From: Chryseobacterium rhizoplanae
Lineage (GTDB): Bacteria > Bacteroidota > Bacteroidia > Flavobacteriales > Weeksellaceae
Length of the DNA stretch: 64,000 nt
Reading direction: 5' to 3'
NCBI RefSeq assembly: GCF_900182655.1
Contig: NZ_FXTC01000004.1
Span: forward strand, 349,711 to 413,710
Under the pieces are notes generated by a model. The model worked only from the letters and a program-made list of their open reading frames with translations. It did no database searches and was not told the origin of the DNA. Below are positions 24,777 through 32,199 of the stretch, piece after piece. The stretch's first letter is position 1. Every line of letters begins with the position of its first letter. A program made the translations under genes and the position numbers.

Positions 24777-27635
24777 TTACATATAAGCTTCAATCGGCTC
24801 ACAAGTACATACCAAGTTTCTGTCTCCGTAAGCTTCATCTACTCTTGATACAGAAGCGAAGAATTTATGGTCTCTTACCCACTCTAACGGATAAGCTGCC
24901 TTTTCTCTGCTGTATGGTTTATCCCAGGAATCAGAGATTACCAATTGTTCTGTGTGAGGAGCGTTTTTCAATACGTTGTTTGTTGCATCTGCTTCACCAT
25001 TAGCAATTTCATCGATTTCTTTTTTGATAGAGATCAATGCTTCTGCAAAACGGTCAATTTCAGACTTGCTTTCAGATTCTGTAGGCTCAATCATCAATGT
25101 TCCTGCAACCGGGAAAGAAACGGTAGGAGCATGGAAACCATAATCCATCAATCTCTTCGCCACATCAGCCACTTCAATTCCTAAAGATTTGAACTGACGG
25201 AAATCTACGATACATTCGTGAGCAACTCTTCCGTTTTCGTTAGAATATAAAATTGGGAAATGCTCTGCTAAAATTTCTTTCAGGTAGTTAGCATTCATGA
25301 TAGCGTGACCTGTAGCCTTTTTAAGACCTTCAGTTCCTAACATTTTGATGTAAGAATAAGAAATATTAAGGATCAATCCTGAACCGTAAGGTGCAGCAGA
25401 AATACCTTCGATAGCTTCTTTAGACCCGATTCTGATATTCGCATTAGAAGGAAGGAAAGGTACTAAGTGTTTAGCAACACAGATTGGACCTACCCCAGGA
25501 CCTCCACCTCCGTGAGGAATAGCAAAAGTTTTATGAAGGTTAAGGTGGCAAACGTCAGCTCCGATGTTTCCAGGACTTGTAAATCCTACCTGAGCGTTCA
25601 TGTTCGCACCATCCATATATACCTGTCCTCCGTGCTCGTGGATAAGGTTGGTAATTTCTTTAATGTTAGCATCAAAGAATCCGTAAGTTGAAGGATAAGT
25701 GATCATTACAGCAGATAAGTTTGCTGAATGAAGTTCTGTTTTAGCTTTAAGATCTTCGAAGTCGATTTCACCGTTTTCAAGGTTTTTCACAACTACGATT
25801 TTCATTCCTGCCATTGCAGCAGAAGCCGGGTTGGTTCCGTGTGCAGACTGAGGGATCAATACTACATTTCTGTGGTGGTCTCCTCTTGAGATATGGTACT
25901 CTCTGATTACCATTAATCCTGCATATTCCCCCTGAGCTCCGGAATTTGGCTGAAGAGAAGTTCCTGCAAAACCTGTAATTTCTGCTAAGTCTTTCTCCAG
26001 TTCACGGATCATTTCCTGGTAACCTTCCGCCTGATTTACAGGTACAAATGGGTGAACTGCACCCCAGTTTTCCCATGAAAGCGGTAACATCTGAGTTGCT
26101 GCGTTCAGTTTCATCGTACAAGATCCTAAAGAAATCATTGAATGTGTCAATGATAAGTCTTTTCTCTCAAGACGCTTGATGTAACGCATCAATTCTGTTT
26201 CCGTGTGGTATTTGTTGAATACTGATTCTGTAAGAATTTCGTCTTTTCTTAAGTTTTCTTCCGGAATGCTGTATCCTTCTTTGATTTCTAATTTGAAAGT
26301 CTGCTTGTCTTTAAACTGAGCAAAAGAAGCCATCAGAACATTTAATTTCTCTAACGTTGTACTTTCGTTGATCGCAATACTTACCACGCCTTCTGTGAAA
26401 TAGTTAAGGTTAAGTTTGTGATCAAGCATCAGTCTTACTAATCTTGCTTTCTCATCTTCAGCCATTGTGATTTTCACAGTATCGAAGATCGGCTCTTCTA
26501 CTACCTGATATCCTAATGCTTTAAGACCATTTTTCAAAGCATTTGCTTTAAAGTGGATCTGATCAGCGATATAATTTAATCCTTTCGGACCGTGATAAAC
26601 AGCATACATCCCTGCCATTACTGCCAAAAGAACCTGAGCTGTACAGATGTTTGAAGTAGCTTTCTCTCTTTTGATGTGCTGCTCTCTTGTCTGTAATGCC
26701 ATTCTTAATGCACGTCTTCCGTACATATCCTGAGAAACTCCGATGATTCTTCCAGGGATATCTCTTTTATAATCTTCTCTACAAGCAAAGAAAGCTGCGT
26801 GAGGACCTCCGTACCCTAATGGAATACCAAATCTCTGTGTAGTTCCTACCGCACAGTCAGCTCCCATTTCTGCCGGAGACTTTAGTTTTACCAAAGCCAT
26901 AGGATCACAAGCAACAGCTACCTGAAGGTCAAGTTTTTTGTATTCTACGATATCTTCTGTATAATCTAAAACGATTCCGTTTTTACCAGGATATTGTAAT
27001 AAAACTCCATAATAAGAACCATCAAACTGGTGTGTTTTATGATCTCCTACTACGATTTCTATTTCTAATCCCTCAGCTTTTGTTTTTAATACAGAAACTG
27101 TTTGAGGAAGAACAAGTTCAGAAATGAAGAACTTATTAGCTCCTGCCTTTTTCTGGTCTTTTGTTCTGTTGTTGAAGAACATATGCATTGCTTCAGCTGC
27201 AGCAGTAGATTCATCCAGCAAAGATGCATTGGCTAATGCAAAACCTGTAAGATCACATACTACAGTCTGGAAATTAAGAAGAGCTTCAAGTCTTCCCTGT
27301 GCAATTTCTGCCTGATATGGAGTATAGGCCGTATACCAGCTAGGGTTTTCAAAAATATTTCTCTGGATTGCTGAAGGCAAAAGTGTATTGTGGTATCCAA
27401 ATCCGATATAACTCGTATAATCTGTATTTTTAGATGCCAATTCTTTTGAGTGGTTCAACATTTCGTATTCAGAAAGCGGTTCCGAGATCTCAAGATCTTT
27501 CTCTAAACGGATAGAAGATGGAATGGTCTGAGAAATTAACTCTTCAATACTAGAAACGCCAAGTTTCTCCAACATCGCCTGTTTATCGGCTTCATTAAGG
27601 GAAATGTGACGGCTCACAAACTGTTCTGTATTCAT
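24777..27635 (-). CDS. gcvP: Glycine dehydrogenase (aminomethyl-transferring), P-protein
   Basis: 952 residues, the usual length of a single-chain P-protein with both halves fused. The N-terminal half starts FVSRHISLNEADKQAML and has SYIGFGYHNTLLPSAIQRN and TPYQAEIAQGRLEALLNFQ; the C-terminal half has LHKTFAIPHGGGGPGVGP with the PLP-binding Lys. It decarboxylates glycine and passes the aminomethyl group to lipoyl-GcvH. gcvH and gcvT are not adjacent. It stands alone, with a long AT-rich leader region containing a nested dyad. Confidence 0.97.
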   Translation of the reverse strand: MNTEQFVSRHISLNEADKQAMLEKLGVSSIEELISQTIPSSIRLEKDLEISEPLSEYEMLNHSKELASKNTDYTSYIGFGYHNTLLPSAIQRNIFENPSWYTAYTPYQAEIAQGRLEALLNFQTVVCDLTGFALANASLLDESTAAAEAMHMFFNNRTKDQKKAGANKFFISELVLPQTVSVLKTKAEGLEIEIVVGDHKTHQFDGSYYGVLLQYPGKNGIVLDYTEDIVEYKKLDLQVAVACDPMALVKLKSPAEMGADCAVGTTQRFGIPLGYGGPHAAFFACREDYKRDIPGRIIGVSQDMYGRRALRMALQTREQHIKREKATSNICTAQVLLAVMAGMYAVYHGPKGLNYIADQIHFKANALKNGLKALGYQVVEEPIFDTVKITMAEDEKARLVRLMLDHKLNLNYFTEGVVSIAINESTTLEKLNVLMASFAQFKDKQTFKLEIKEGYSIPEENLRKDEILTESVFNKYHTETELMRYIKRLERKDLSLTHSMISLGSCTMKLNAATQMLPLSWENWGAVHPFVPVNQAEGYQEMIRELEKDLAEITGFAGTSLQPNSGAQGEYAGLMVIREYHISRGDHHRNVVLIPQSAHGTNPASAAMAGMKIVVVKNLENGEIDFEDLKAKTELHSANLSAVMITYPSTYGFFDANIKEITNLIHEHGGQVYMDGANMNAQVGFTSPGNIGADVCHLNLHKTFAIPHGGGGPGVGPICVAKHLVPFLPSNANIRIGSKEAIEGISAAPYGSGLILNISYSYIKMLGTEGLKKATGHAIMNANYLKEILAEHFPILYSNENGRVAHECIVDFRQFKSLGIEVADVAKRLMDYGFHAPTVSFPVAGTLMIEPTESESKSEIDRFAEALISIKKEIDEIANGEADATNNVLKNAPHTEQLVISDSWDKPYSREKAAYPLEWVRDHKFFASVSRVDEAYGDRNLVCTCEPIEAYM

Positions 27636-28110
27636 TTTTATTTATTAGATTTTGTTTGTAAAAAGATGGGTAAAATTACAATTTTTTGGACGATTTCACA
27701 AGGGTACTACCGAGGTGATAATTCACACCTCCATTTGTGACTTTTTCCTATAATTCGCATTTCGTAATTTATGATAAGGTTTGTGTTAATTTCATCAAAA
27801 ATAACCACTATTCTATACATAATACACAAGGAAAAACATCAATTAACATATAATTAAGTACGTTATGTATTACTAAAATAATGTATTTAATCAATGGATT
27901 TTAACCTATTAATTAAACTTATATTAAAAAAGAGTCGGTAAAACTTATTTTTTTCAAAGTATAAACTTTAGCCTAGTCTATAGTGAATGTAAGAAATTAT
28001 ACTGCATAAAATTTAACCCCATTATGCGGAAGAAAAGTAAACTCCAACTGCTATACATCAGGTTTAAAGAATTTTATGAAATTTTATTAATTATATTTAT
28101 TCTAAATTAA
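27636..28110. other. AT-rich spacer between gcvP and the Cys-rich micro-protein
   Basis: About 475 bases with no supported gene. The one structured part is the nested dyad at 27696-27740, listed separately; the rest is AT-rich with no repeats seen. Confidence 0.5.
27696..27740 (-). promoter_or_regulatory. Nested dyad in the gcvP upstream region
   Basis: TCACAA (27696-27701) pairs with TTGTGA (27735-27740), and inside it GAGGTG (27712-27717) pairs with CACCTC (27726-27731). It lies 60-105 bases upstream of the gcvP start. It could be an operator or a leader hairpin. It lacks the known glycine-riboswitch core. Confidence 0.35.
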
Positions 28111-28122
28111 TATATTTGCAGC

Positions 28123-28272
28123 ATGAATATGATTGTCCCTTTTAAAGTTCCGCCTTTGGCACCTTACTCATTCAATAACGAAGAGATGTTCTGTGAAAAG
28201 AAATCGTGTTGTAAAAAGTTCAAGAAAGGAAAAAGATGTAAAAAATGCCCGGGAAGAAAGAAAATGGCTTAG
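28123..28272 (+). CDS. 49-residue Cys/Lys-rich micro-protein
   Basis: ATG at 28123 to TAG at 28270. After MNMIVPFKVPPLAPYSFNN comes a basic, Cys-rich tail: MFCEKKSCC, KKFKKGKRCKKC, PGRKKMA (five Cys, about 14 Lys/Arg). The Cys spacing (C-x4-CC, C-x2-C) could bind a metal such as zinc, or nucleic acid. A perfect -7 box TATATTTG at 28111-28118 ends four bases before the ATG, implying a leaderless or nearly leaderless mRNA. The gene ends one base before the convergent J-domain gene. No family is recognised. Confidence 0.6.
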   Translation: MNMIVPFKVPPLAPYSFNNEEMFCEKKSCCKKFKKGKRCKKCPGRKKMA

Positions 28273-28273
28273 G

Positions 28274-28921
28274 CTAGGCCAGCGTTTTTATCAAAAAGTA
28301 TAAGGCAATTGCCAGTACGATAATTCCCCAAAACAGCATGATAATTTTAGGCTGTCCATACCTGTTCATTACCGTCCTGGGTTGTGGCTTAAACATTTCT
28401 TCTACTGAATTTTTGAATTTTTCAGTATCATTTTCAAAAACTTCTGTGATGGTGATTCCCTGAACTGCGGTTTTGTGCAAAAGAGAATTCGTTGCATGAA
28501 GCAGAAGCTGGAATTTTCCATCTTTAAATTCTGTGATCTTAAAGATCCTCTCTCCATACGGCTTTTCTAATCCGAAAGGCAATACTTTCACCACATCGGC
28601 ATTACTCGTCTGCCAGTTGATGATAATCTCCTCCCCTTTTTTTGCATGAATTTTATTCGCTGTAAACGTCTTGATAGCAGGTGGAATATTATACCTGAAA
28701 CTTCGCTGATGGTTTTCTAAATTCTGATCATAAGCACGTCTTCTGACAGAATCACTCAATGTCTCATAAGCTTCCTGAATTTCGCGGAAACGGTCAGCAA
28801 AAAAGTCGTCATTGTCATTTTTATCGGGGTGATATTTTAAAGACAATTTCCGATAGGCTTTTTTGACGTCTTCTTCTGAAGCATCCTGCGATATACCGAG
28901 AAAATAGTAGTAATCTTTCAT
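28274..28921 (-). CDS. J-domain (DnaJ-like) protein with C-terminal membrane anchor
   Basis: Start at 28921 gives 215 residues beginning MKDYYYFLGISQDASEEDV; a TTG start four codons upstream is less likely. The J-domain (1-70) has YRKLSLKYHPDKN with the HPD motif that stimulates Hsp70 ATPase. No G/F or zinc-finger region follows; instead there is a ~100-residue beta-rich domain and a C-terminal hydrophobic helix (MLFWGIIVLAIALYFLI), so the protein is tail-anchored and probably recruits DnaK to the membrane. Confidence 0.88.
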   Translation of the reverse strand: MKDYYYFLGISQDASEEDVKKAYRKLSLKYHPDKNDNDDFFADRFREIQEAYETLSDSVRRRAYDQNLENHQRSFRYNIPPAIKTFTANKIHAKKGEEIIINWQTSNADVVKVLPFGLEKPYGERIFKITEFKDGKFQLLLHATNSLLHKTAVQGITITEVFENDTEKFKNSVEEMFKPQPRTVMNRYGQPKIIMLFWGIIVLAIALYFLIKTLA

Positions 28922-29002
28922 TGAGAAATACAAAAATAAGGATTTATTTTTCTTTGTGTCTGATATTTATTACAAAAATTTAGCTGAGAAATAGATGTGA
29001 AA

Positions 29003-29178
29003 GTCATTGCGAACCGAAGGTGAAGCAATCTCAATACAGCTCATAATCTATTGGTTGGAAAGCGCAAGGGCGCCAAGTTTTTTTTAGCTACCTGCATATT
29101 TTTAAGACGCAAAGATTTTATCTCCGATAAAATTTCAACGACATGCTTGTCATTCCGAGCATAGCAAGGAATCTCAAA
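29003..29178. repeat. Cluster of three dispersed intergenic repeats
   Basis: 29003-29034 is GTCATTGCGAACC...GCAATCTC, the inverted form of the GCTTCG/CAATGAC repeat. About 29051-29135 is the GCGCAAGG / AAGACGCAAAG / ATTTTATC-CGATAAAAT element. 29148-29178 is GTCATTCCGAGC followed by AAGGAATCTC. The 28922-29245 spacer holds no gene. Confidence 0.75.
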
Positions 29179-29245
29179 TTAGCTGGTAGTTCATACAGAT
29201 TTCAAAGATGCTGATATTTAAATGATCTCCAAAAGAAGCCATTAT

Positions 29246-29890
29246 TTATTTGCGGAACACCCAATCCTTAGCCGGAACAATCCAGTCATTCAGGGCTTTA
29301 AAAAGGAAACCATGATTAAGTCCTGTATTAAGCTCTATTTCTTTAAAATCCTTAATACCGGATCTTATCAATCTTTGTTCCTTCGATAACAGTACGTGTC
29401 CATCATCTGATTTCTCCGTAATGGAAAGAATCCTTCCATAAAGCTTAAAGTTCTTATCTTTTTCCAAAGAATCATCTTTGAAACTCGCTCCAATAATGAC
29501 AAATTTCAATTGCGGATTCTTTTCATAATAAGACACATATTGTGCAATATAACCTCCCTGAGAAGTTCCTATCACAGTTATCCTTCCAGCCGGAATTCCT
29601 TTTTTCATGAGACTGTCAATCTGCTTTCTCACCTTTCCTGCATAAGCTATTGGATCGGTATCTGCTTTTCTTTTCTCAGAAATAACAACCGTATTTTGAT
29701 CCTTTAGTTTATTAAGTATTTCGTCATATGCTGCAACCCCATATTTTGGATGTTTCTCCTCCAAAGAATGCCCTTCTAAAAATTTATTATGTAAGAAGAA
29801 AATATACTGTTTTTGTTGGGACTTTTGACCCAACATAATGATTGAGAAAAACGAAAATACCACAAAGAAAATATTCTTACACTTCATCAT
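29246..29890 (-). CDS. Secreted alpha/beta-hydrolase-fold protein
   Basis: 214 residues. A signal peptide (IFFVVFSFFSIIMLGQ) precedes an alpha/beta core: ITVIGTSQGGYIAQYVSYY has the nucleophile elbow G-T-S-Q-G, and LNTGLNHGFLFKAL carries the likely catalytic His; the Asp is probably in SEKSDDGHVLL. The substrate is unknown. It stands after a strong terminator closing the upstream sigma-factor operon, so has its own promoter. Confidence 0.8.
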   Translation of the reverse strand: MMKCKNIFFVVFSFFSIIMLGQKSQQKQYIFFLHNKFLEGHSLEEKHPKYGVAAYDEILNKLKDQNTVVISEKRKADTDPIAYAGKVRKQIDSLMKKGIPAGRITVIGTSQGGYIAQYVSYYEKNPQLKFVIIGASFKDDSLEKDKNFKLYGRILSITEKSDDGHVLLSKEQRLIRSGIKDFKEIELNTGLNHGFLFKALNDWIVPAKDWVFRK

Positions 29891-29959
29891 AGCCGGAAAT
29901 AATATTTAGTAATAGCAAATATAGTATTAAAAGCCTTTACAGGAAGTATTTTAAATAAA

Positions 29960-29998
29960 AATTCCGGCGCGGGAAGCAGAGCTTCCCGCGCCGGAATT
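29960..29998 (-). terminator. Very strong GC-rich intrinsic terminator
   Basis: AATTCCGGCGCGGGAAGC (29960-29977) pairs perfectly over 18 bases with GCTTCCCGCGCCGGAATT (29981-29998) around AGA. On the minus strand it is followed by TTTTATTTAAAA. It closes the sigma-factor operon. Confidence 0.85.
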
Positions 29999-30025
29999 AA
30001 ACAATTTCAATTTAGTCTTTGCGTA

Positions 30026-30283
30026 TTATGCTTCGAAGGTATTATCCTTTTTGCAGCATCTTGAATGGAATTCTTTTTTGAATTTCCCTTTCAGTTCCTG
30101 ATAGTCTTCATCATTCATTTCTCTGATCTTATCTGCCAGTCCGAAAGGTGATTTTTCTTTGATTCCGTACTCATCAAAAATACCTTTGATAAATCTTTTT
30201 CTTTGTATTGCTTTTTTAGCGATTAAGGCGACACCTACAACGGCTAATGCTCCCAGAGCTCCTTTTAATGCTGAATTTTTCAT
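30026..30283 (-). CDS. Small membrane-anchored protein in sigma-factor operon
   Basis: 85 residues: one N-terminal hydrophobic helix (LKGALGALAVVGVALIA), a basic patch KKAIQRKRFIK, then a charged amphipathic tail (ADKIREMNDEDYQELKGKFKKEF) and SRCCKK near the C-terminus. No family is recognised. The tail pattern, with M-N-D-E-D-Y, is like the one in the upstream 110-residue protein (EGWSPEEREKFKEVW). Third gene of the likely ECF operon, 90 bases after the second gene. Confidence 0.7.
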   Translation of the reverse strand: MKNSALKGALGALAVVGVALIAKKAIQRKRFIKGIFDEYGIKEKSPFGLADKIREMNDEDYQELKGKFKKEFHSRCCKKDNTFEA

Positions 30284-30373
30284 TTTTTCAAAATTTTAAA
30301 TTTTACTACTTCTTGTTTTTTATAGAGACGAATGAATTTTAATTTTACTTTACTACTTCTTAAAATTTTCAAA

Positions 30374-30706
30374 TTATTCGTTGTTTCTGTTGAAGAATCC
30401 ACCTGAACATTTATTTCTCCAGACTTCTTTGAATTTTTCTCTTTCTTCAGGGGACCAGCCTTCCATTTTTTCTCTCATTTTTCTTTCCTTAAAGTCTTTC
30501 ATTCCTTTACCGAAATGGAAACCTCCGAAAAGAATTTTACTTAGGATCAGTATTCCCATTGCCTGCCAGAATGTAATGGCTTTTACTCCTAAAATCTCCG
30601 GGAGAAGGCAATTCCAAAGCAGCATTACAATCCATGTAACAGCGGCTAAAATTAATGGCGGACATAACAATAAAAAAATCCAACCCTTTTTGTGTTTATA
30701 ATTCAT
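30374..30706 (-). CDS. Two-helix membrane protein with CpxP-like tail, in sigma-factor operon
   Basis: 110 residues: two hydrophobic helices (WIFLLLCPPLILAAVTWIVM and ITFWQAMGILILSKILFGG), then a charged tail with KERKMREKMEGWSPEEREKFKEVWRNK, similar in style to the SPEEREK repeats of CpxP/Spy-type periplasmic sensors. It lies 11 bases after the sigma-factor gene, the place normally taken by an anti-sigma or a sensor. A role in holding the sigma factor is inferred from position only. Confidence 0.7.
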   Translation of the reverse strand: MNYKHKKGWIFLLLCPPLILAAVTWIVMLLWNCLLPEILGVKAITFWQAMGILILSKILFGGFHFGKGMKDFKERKMREKMEGWSPEEREKFKEVWRNKCSGGFFNRNNE

Positions 30707-30717
30707 AATTTCTTTTT

Positions 30718-31296
30718 CTAACTTTTTAAATCTTCGTACAGTTTTCTCAATCTGTTTCTCAAATGTTTCACAGCATAGTTTTTTCTACTGATGATGGTTT
30801 TGATGTTTTCTCCCTGTTCATCGGCAATCTCCTGGAGGGTTTTGTCGTTCAGTTCATTTTCTACGTAGACCAGTCTTTGTTTTTCGGGAAGTTCGTCCAA
30901 TGCTTCAAACAGTTTTTTCCAGATCTCATCCTGAAACATCTTCACCTCAGGACCGGCACTGTCATCCATCAATAAGATATCCTTGATAGAAAAAGTACCA
31001 TCTTCATCCTCATATACGAAATCTTCAAGATTTTCTGTTTTCTTTTTACGGTAACGGTCTGTAATTTTATTTGCCGTTACCCTATACAGCCACCCACCAA
31101 CATTTACGATCTCCGAAATATTCGTAAGGCTACTGAACTGATACCACACCTCCTGCAGAATATCTTCCGCATCCTCCGTGTTTTTCACTTTCGGACGAAT
31201 ATAGGACATCAGCTTCCCTCCGTAGTTGGAAACGGTCTGTGAGATGATGCTTTCTTTCTCCTTCTGTGGCATTGTTATTTTTTCGACAACCTCCAT
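30718..31296 (-). CDS. ECF-type RNA polymerase sigma factor
   Basis: 192 residues. Region 2 is at about residues 27-90 (SYIRPKVKNTEDAEDILQEVWYQ, then VGGWLYRVTANKITDRYRKKK) and region 4 at about 130-185 (LDELPEKQRLVYVENELNDKTLQEIADEQGENIKTIISRKNYAVKHLR), with an acidic linker between. It would direct polymerase to a stress regulon. The two downstream genes encode small membrane proteins, so it is the head of a three-gene operon. The start could be MPQKEKE, eight residues later. Confidence 0.9.
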   Translation of the reverse strand: MEVVEKITMPQKEKESIISQTVSNYGGKLMSYIRPKVKNTEDAEDILQEVWYQFSSLTNISEIVNVGGWLYRVTANKITDRYRKKKTENLEDFVYEDEDGTFSIKDILLMDDSAGPEVKMFQDEIWKKLFEALDELPEKQRLVYVENELNDKTLQEIADEQGENIKTIISRKNYAVKHLRNRLRKLYEDLKS

Positions 31297-31619
31297 ATTG
31301 CTATGACGGCCAGCCTTTTGGTTTTACTTTAATAAATTTAAAATATTTTTCTTACAATTCAATTTTTCTTTTATTCATCAACATTTTTATCTTTTTATTT
31401 TTATCAGATTACCCATTGCTTATTACTCATTATTTATTTTTCAGGAGCTTATTCCCGCTATCCGCTCATACTCCTCACGCCAAACTATCCCCCAACCTTA
31501 CCCTCCAACGCTCTCACTCATGTTCCGGGGTAACCACTGCTATCGGGGCTAAAGTAATCAATGATAGATGATAAGTAATGAATGATATAATCTTTGTATT
31601 TCCAACTCATCTATATTTT

Positions 31620-32140
31620 TTGTTGGAGAGTCGCAAGGGCGCAAAGTTTTTCTAATCTTTATGTATAATTTTTCAGCGCAAGAAAATCAAAGATTTTCAG
31701 CAAGTGAGATTTTTCTATTTTCTATTAAATAATTATTATCAGTATTTGCATAATTACTAAGAGGGACTATTGCCAAAACGGAGTCGGGATTCCTCGCTTC
31801 GCCCGGAATGACAAATGCGCCGTTAAAATACCCGTAAACCTTTAGAACTGTACAATTTTATCGGAGATAAAATCTTTGCGCCTTAAAGCATACCGCTTGT
31901 AAAACCTTAACAACTTTGCGCTTTGCCAACTCCATTTATTAAACTTATACATTATATGGAGATTGCTTCGCTTTGCTCGCAATGACAAATGAGCCGTTAA
32001 AATACCCGTAAATCTTTAGAACTGTACAATTAATCTTTGCACCTTAAAGCATACCGCTTGTAAAACTTTGGCGGCTTTGCGCTTTTCCAAATCCATTTAT
32101 TAAACTTATCATGAGATTGCTTCGCTTTGCTCGCAATGAC
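31620..32140. repeat. Repeat-packed spacer with a ~160-bp tandem duplication
   Basis: The 31297-32199 spacer has no gene. From 31620 it is a patchwork of dispersed repeats: GTCGCAAGGGCGCAAAG (31628), the CCTCGCTTCG...GGAATGAC form near 31790, TTTTATCGGAGATAAAATC at 31857, and GAGATTGCTTCG...CAATGAC at 31958. The block from about 31808 to 31986 is repeated at 31981-32140 with shared marks GCCGTTAAAATACCCGTAAA, CATACCGCTTGTAAAAC and the same GCTTCG end. The second copy lacks about 20 bases, mainly the TTTTATC dyad. Confidence 0.8.
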
Positions 32141-32153
32141 TTTGTCAAAAAAA

Positions 32154-32177
32154 AACGGAAGACCTAAGTCCTCCGTT
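32154..32177 (-). terminator. Intrinsic terminator of the S9 peptidase gene
   Basis: AACGGAAGAC and GTCCTCCGTT form an imperfect stem; on the minus strand it runs into a stretch of nine T. Confidence 0.75.
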
Positions 32178-32199
32178 CAAATATTATTTAATTAATAAT

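Noticed and set aside
27636..27740. Glycine riboswitch upstream of gcvP
   Set aside because: The conserved core of that riboswitch is not visible; only a nested dyad is present.
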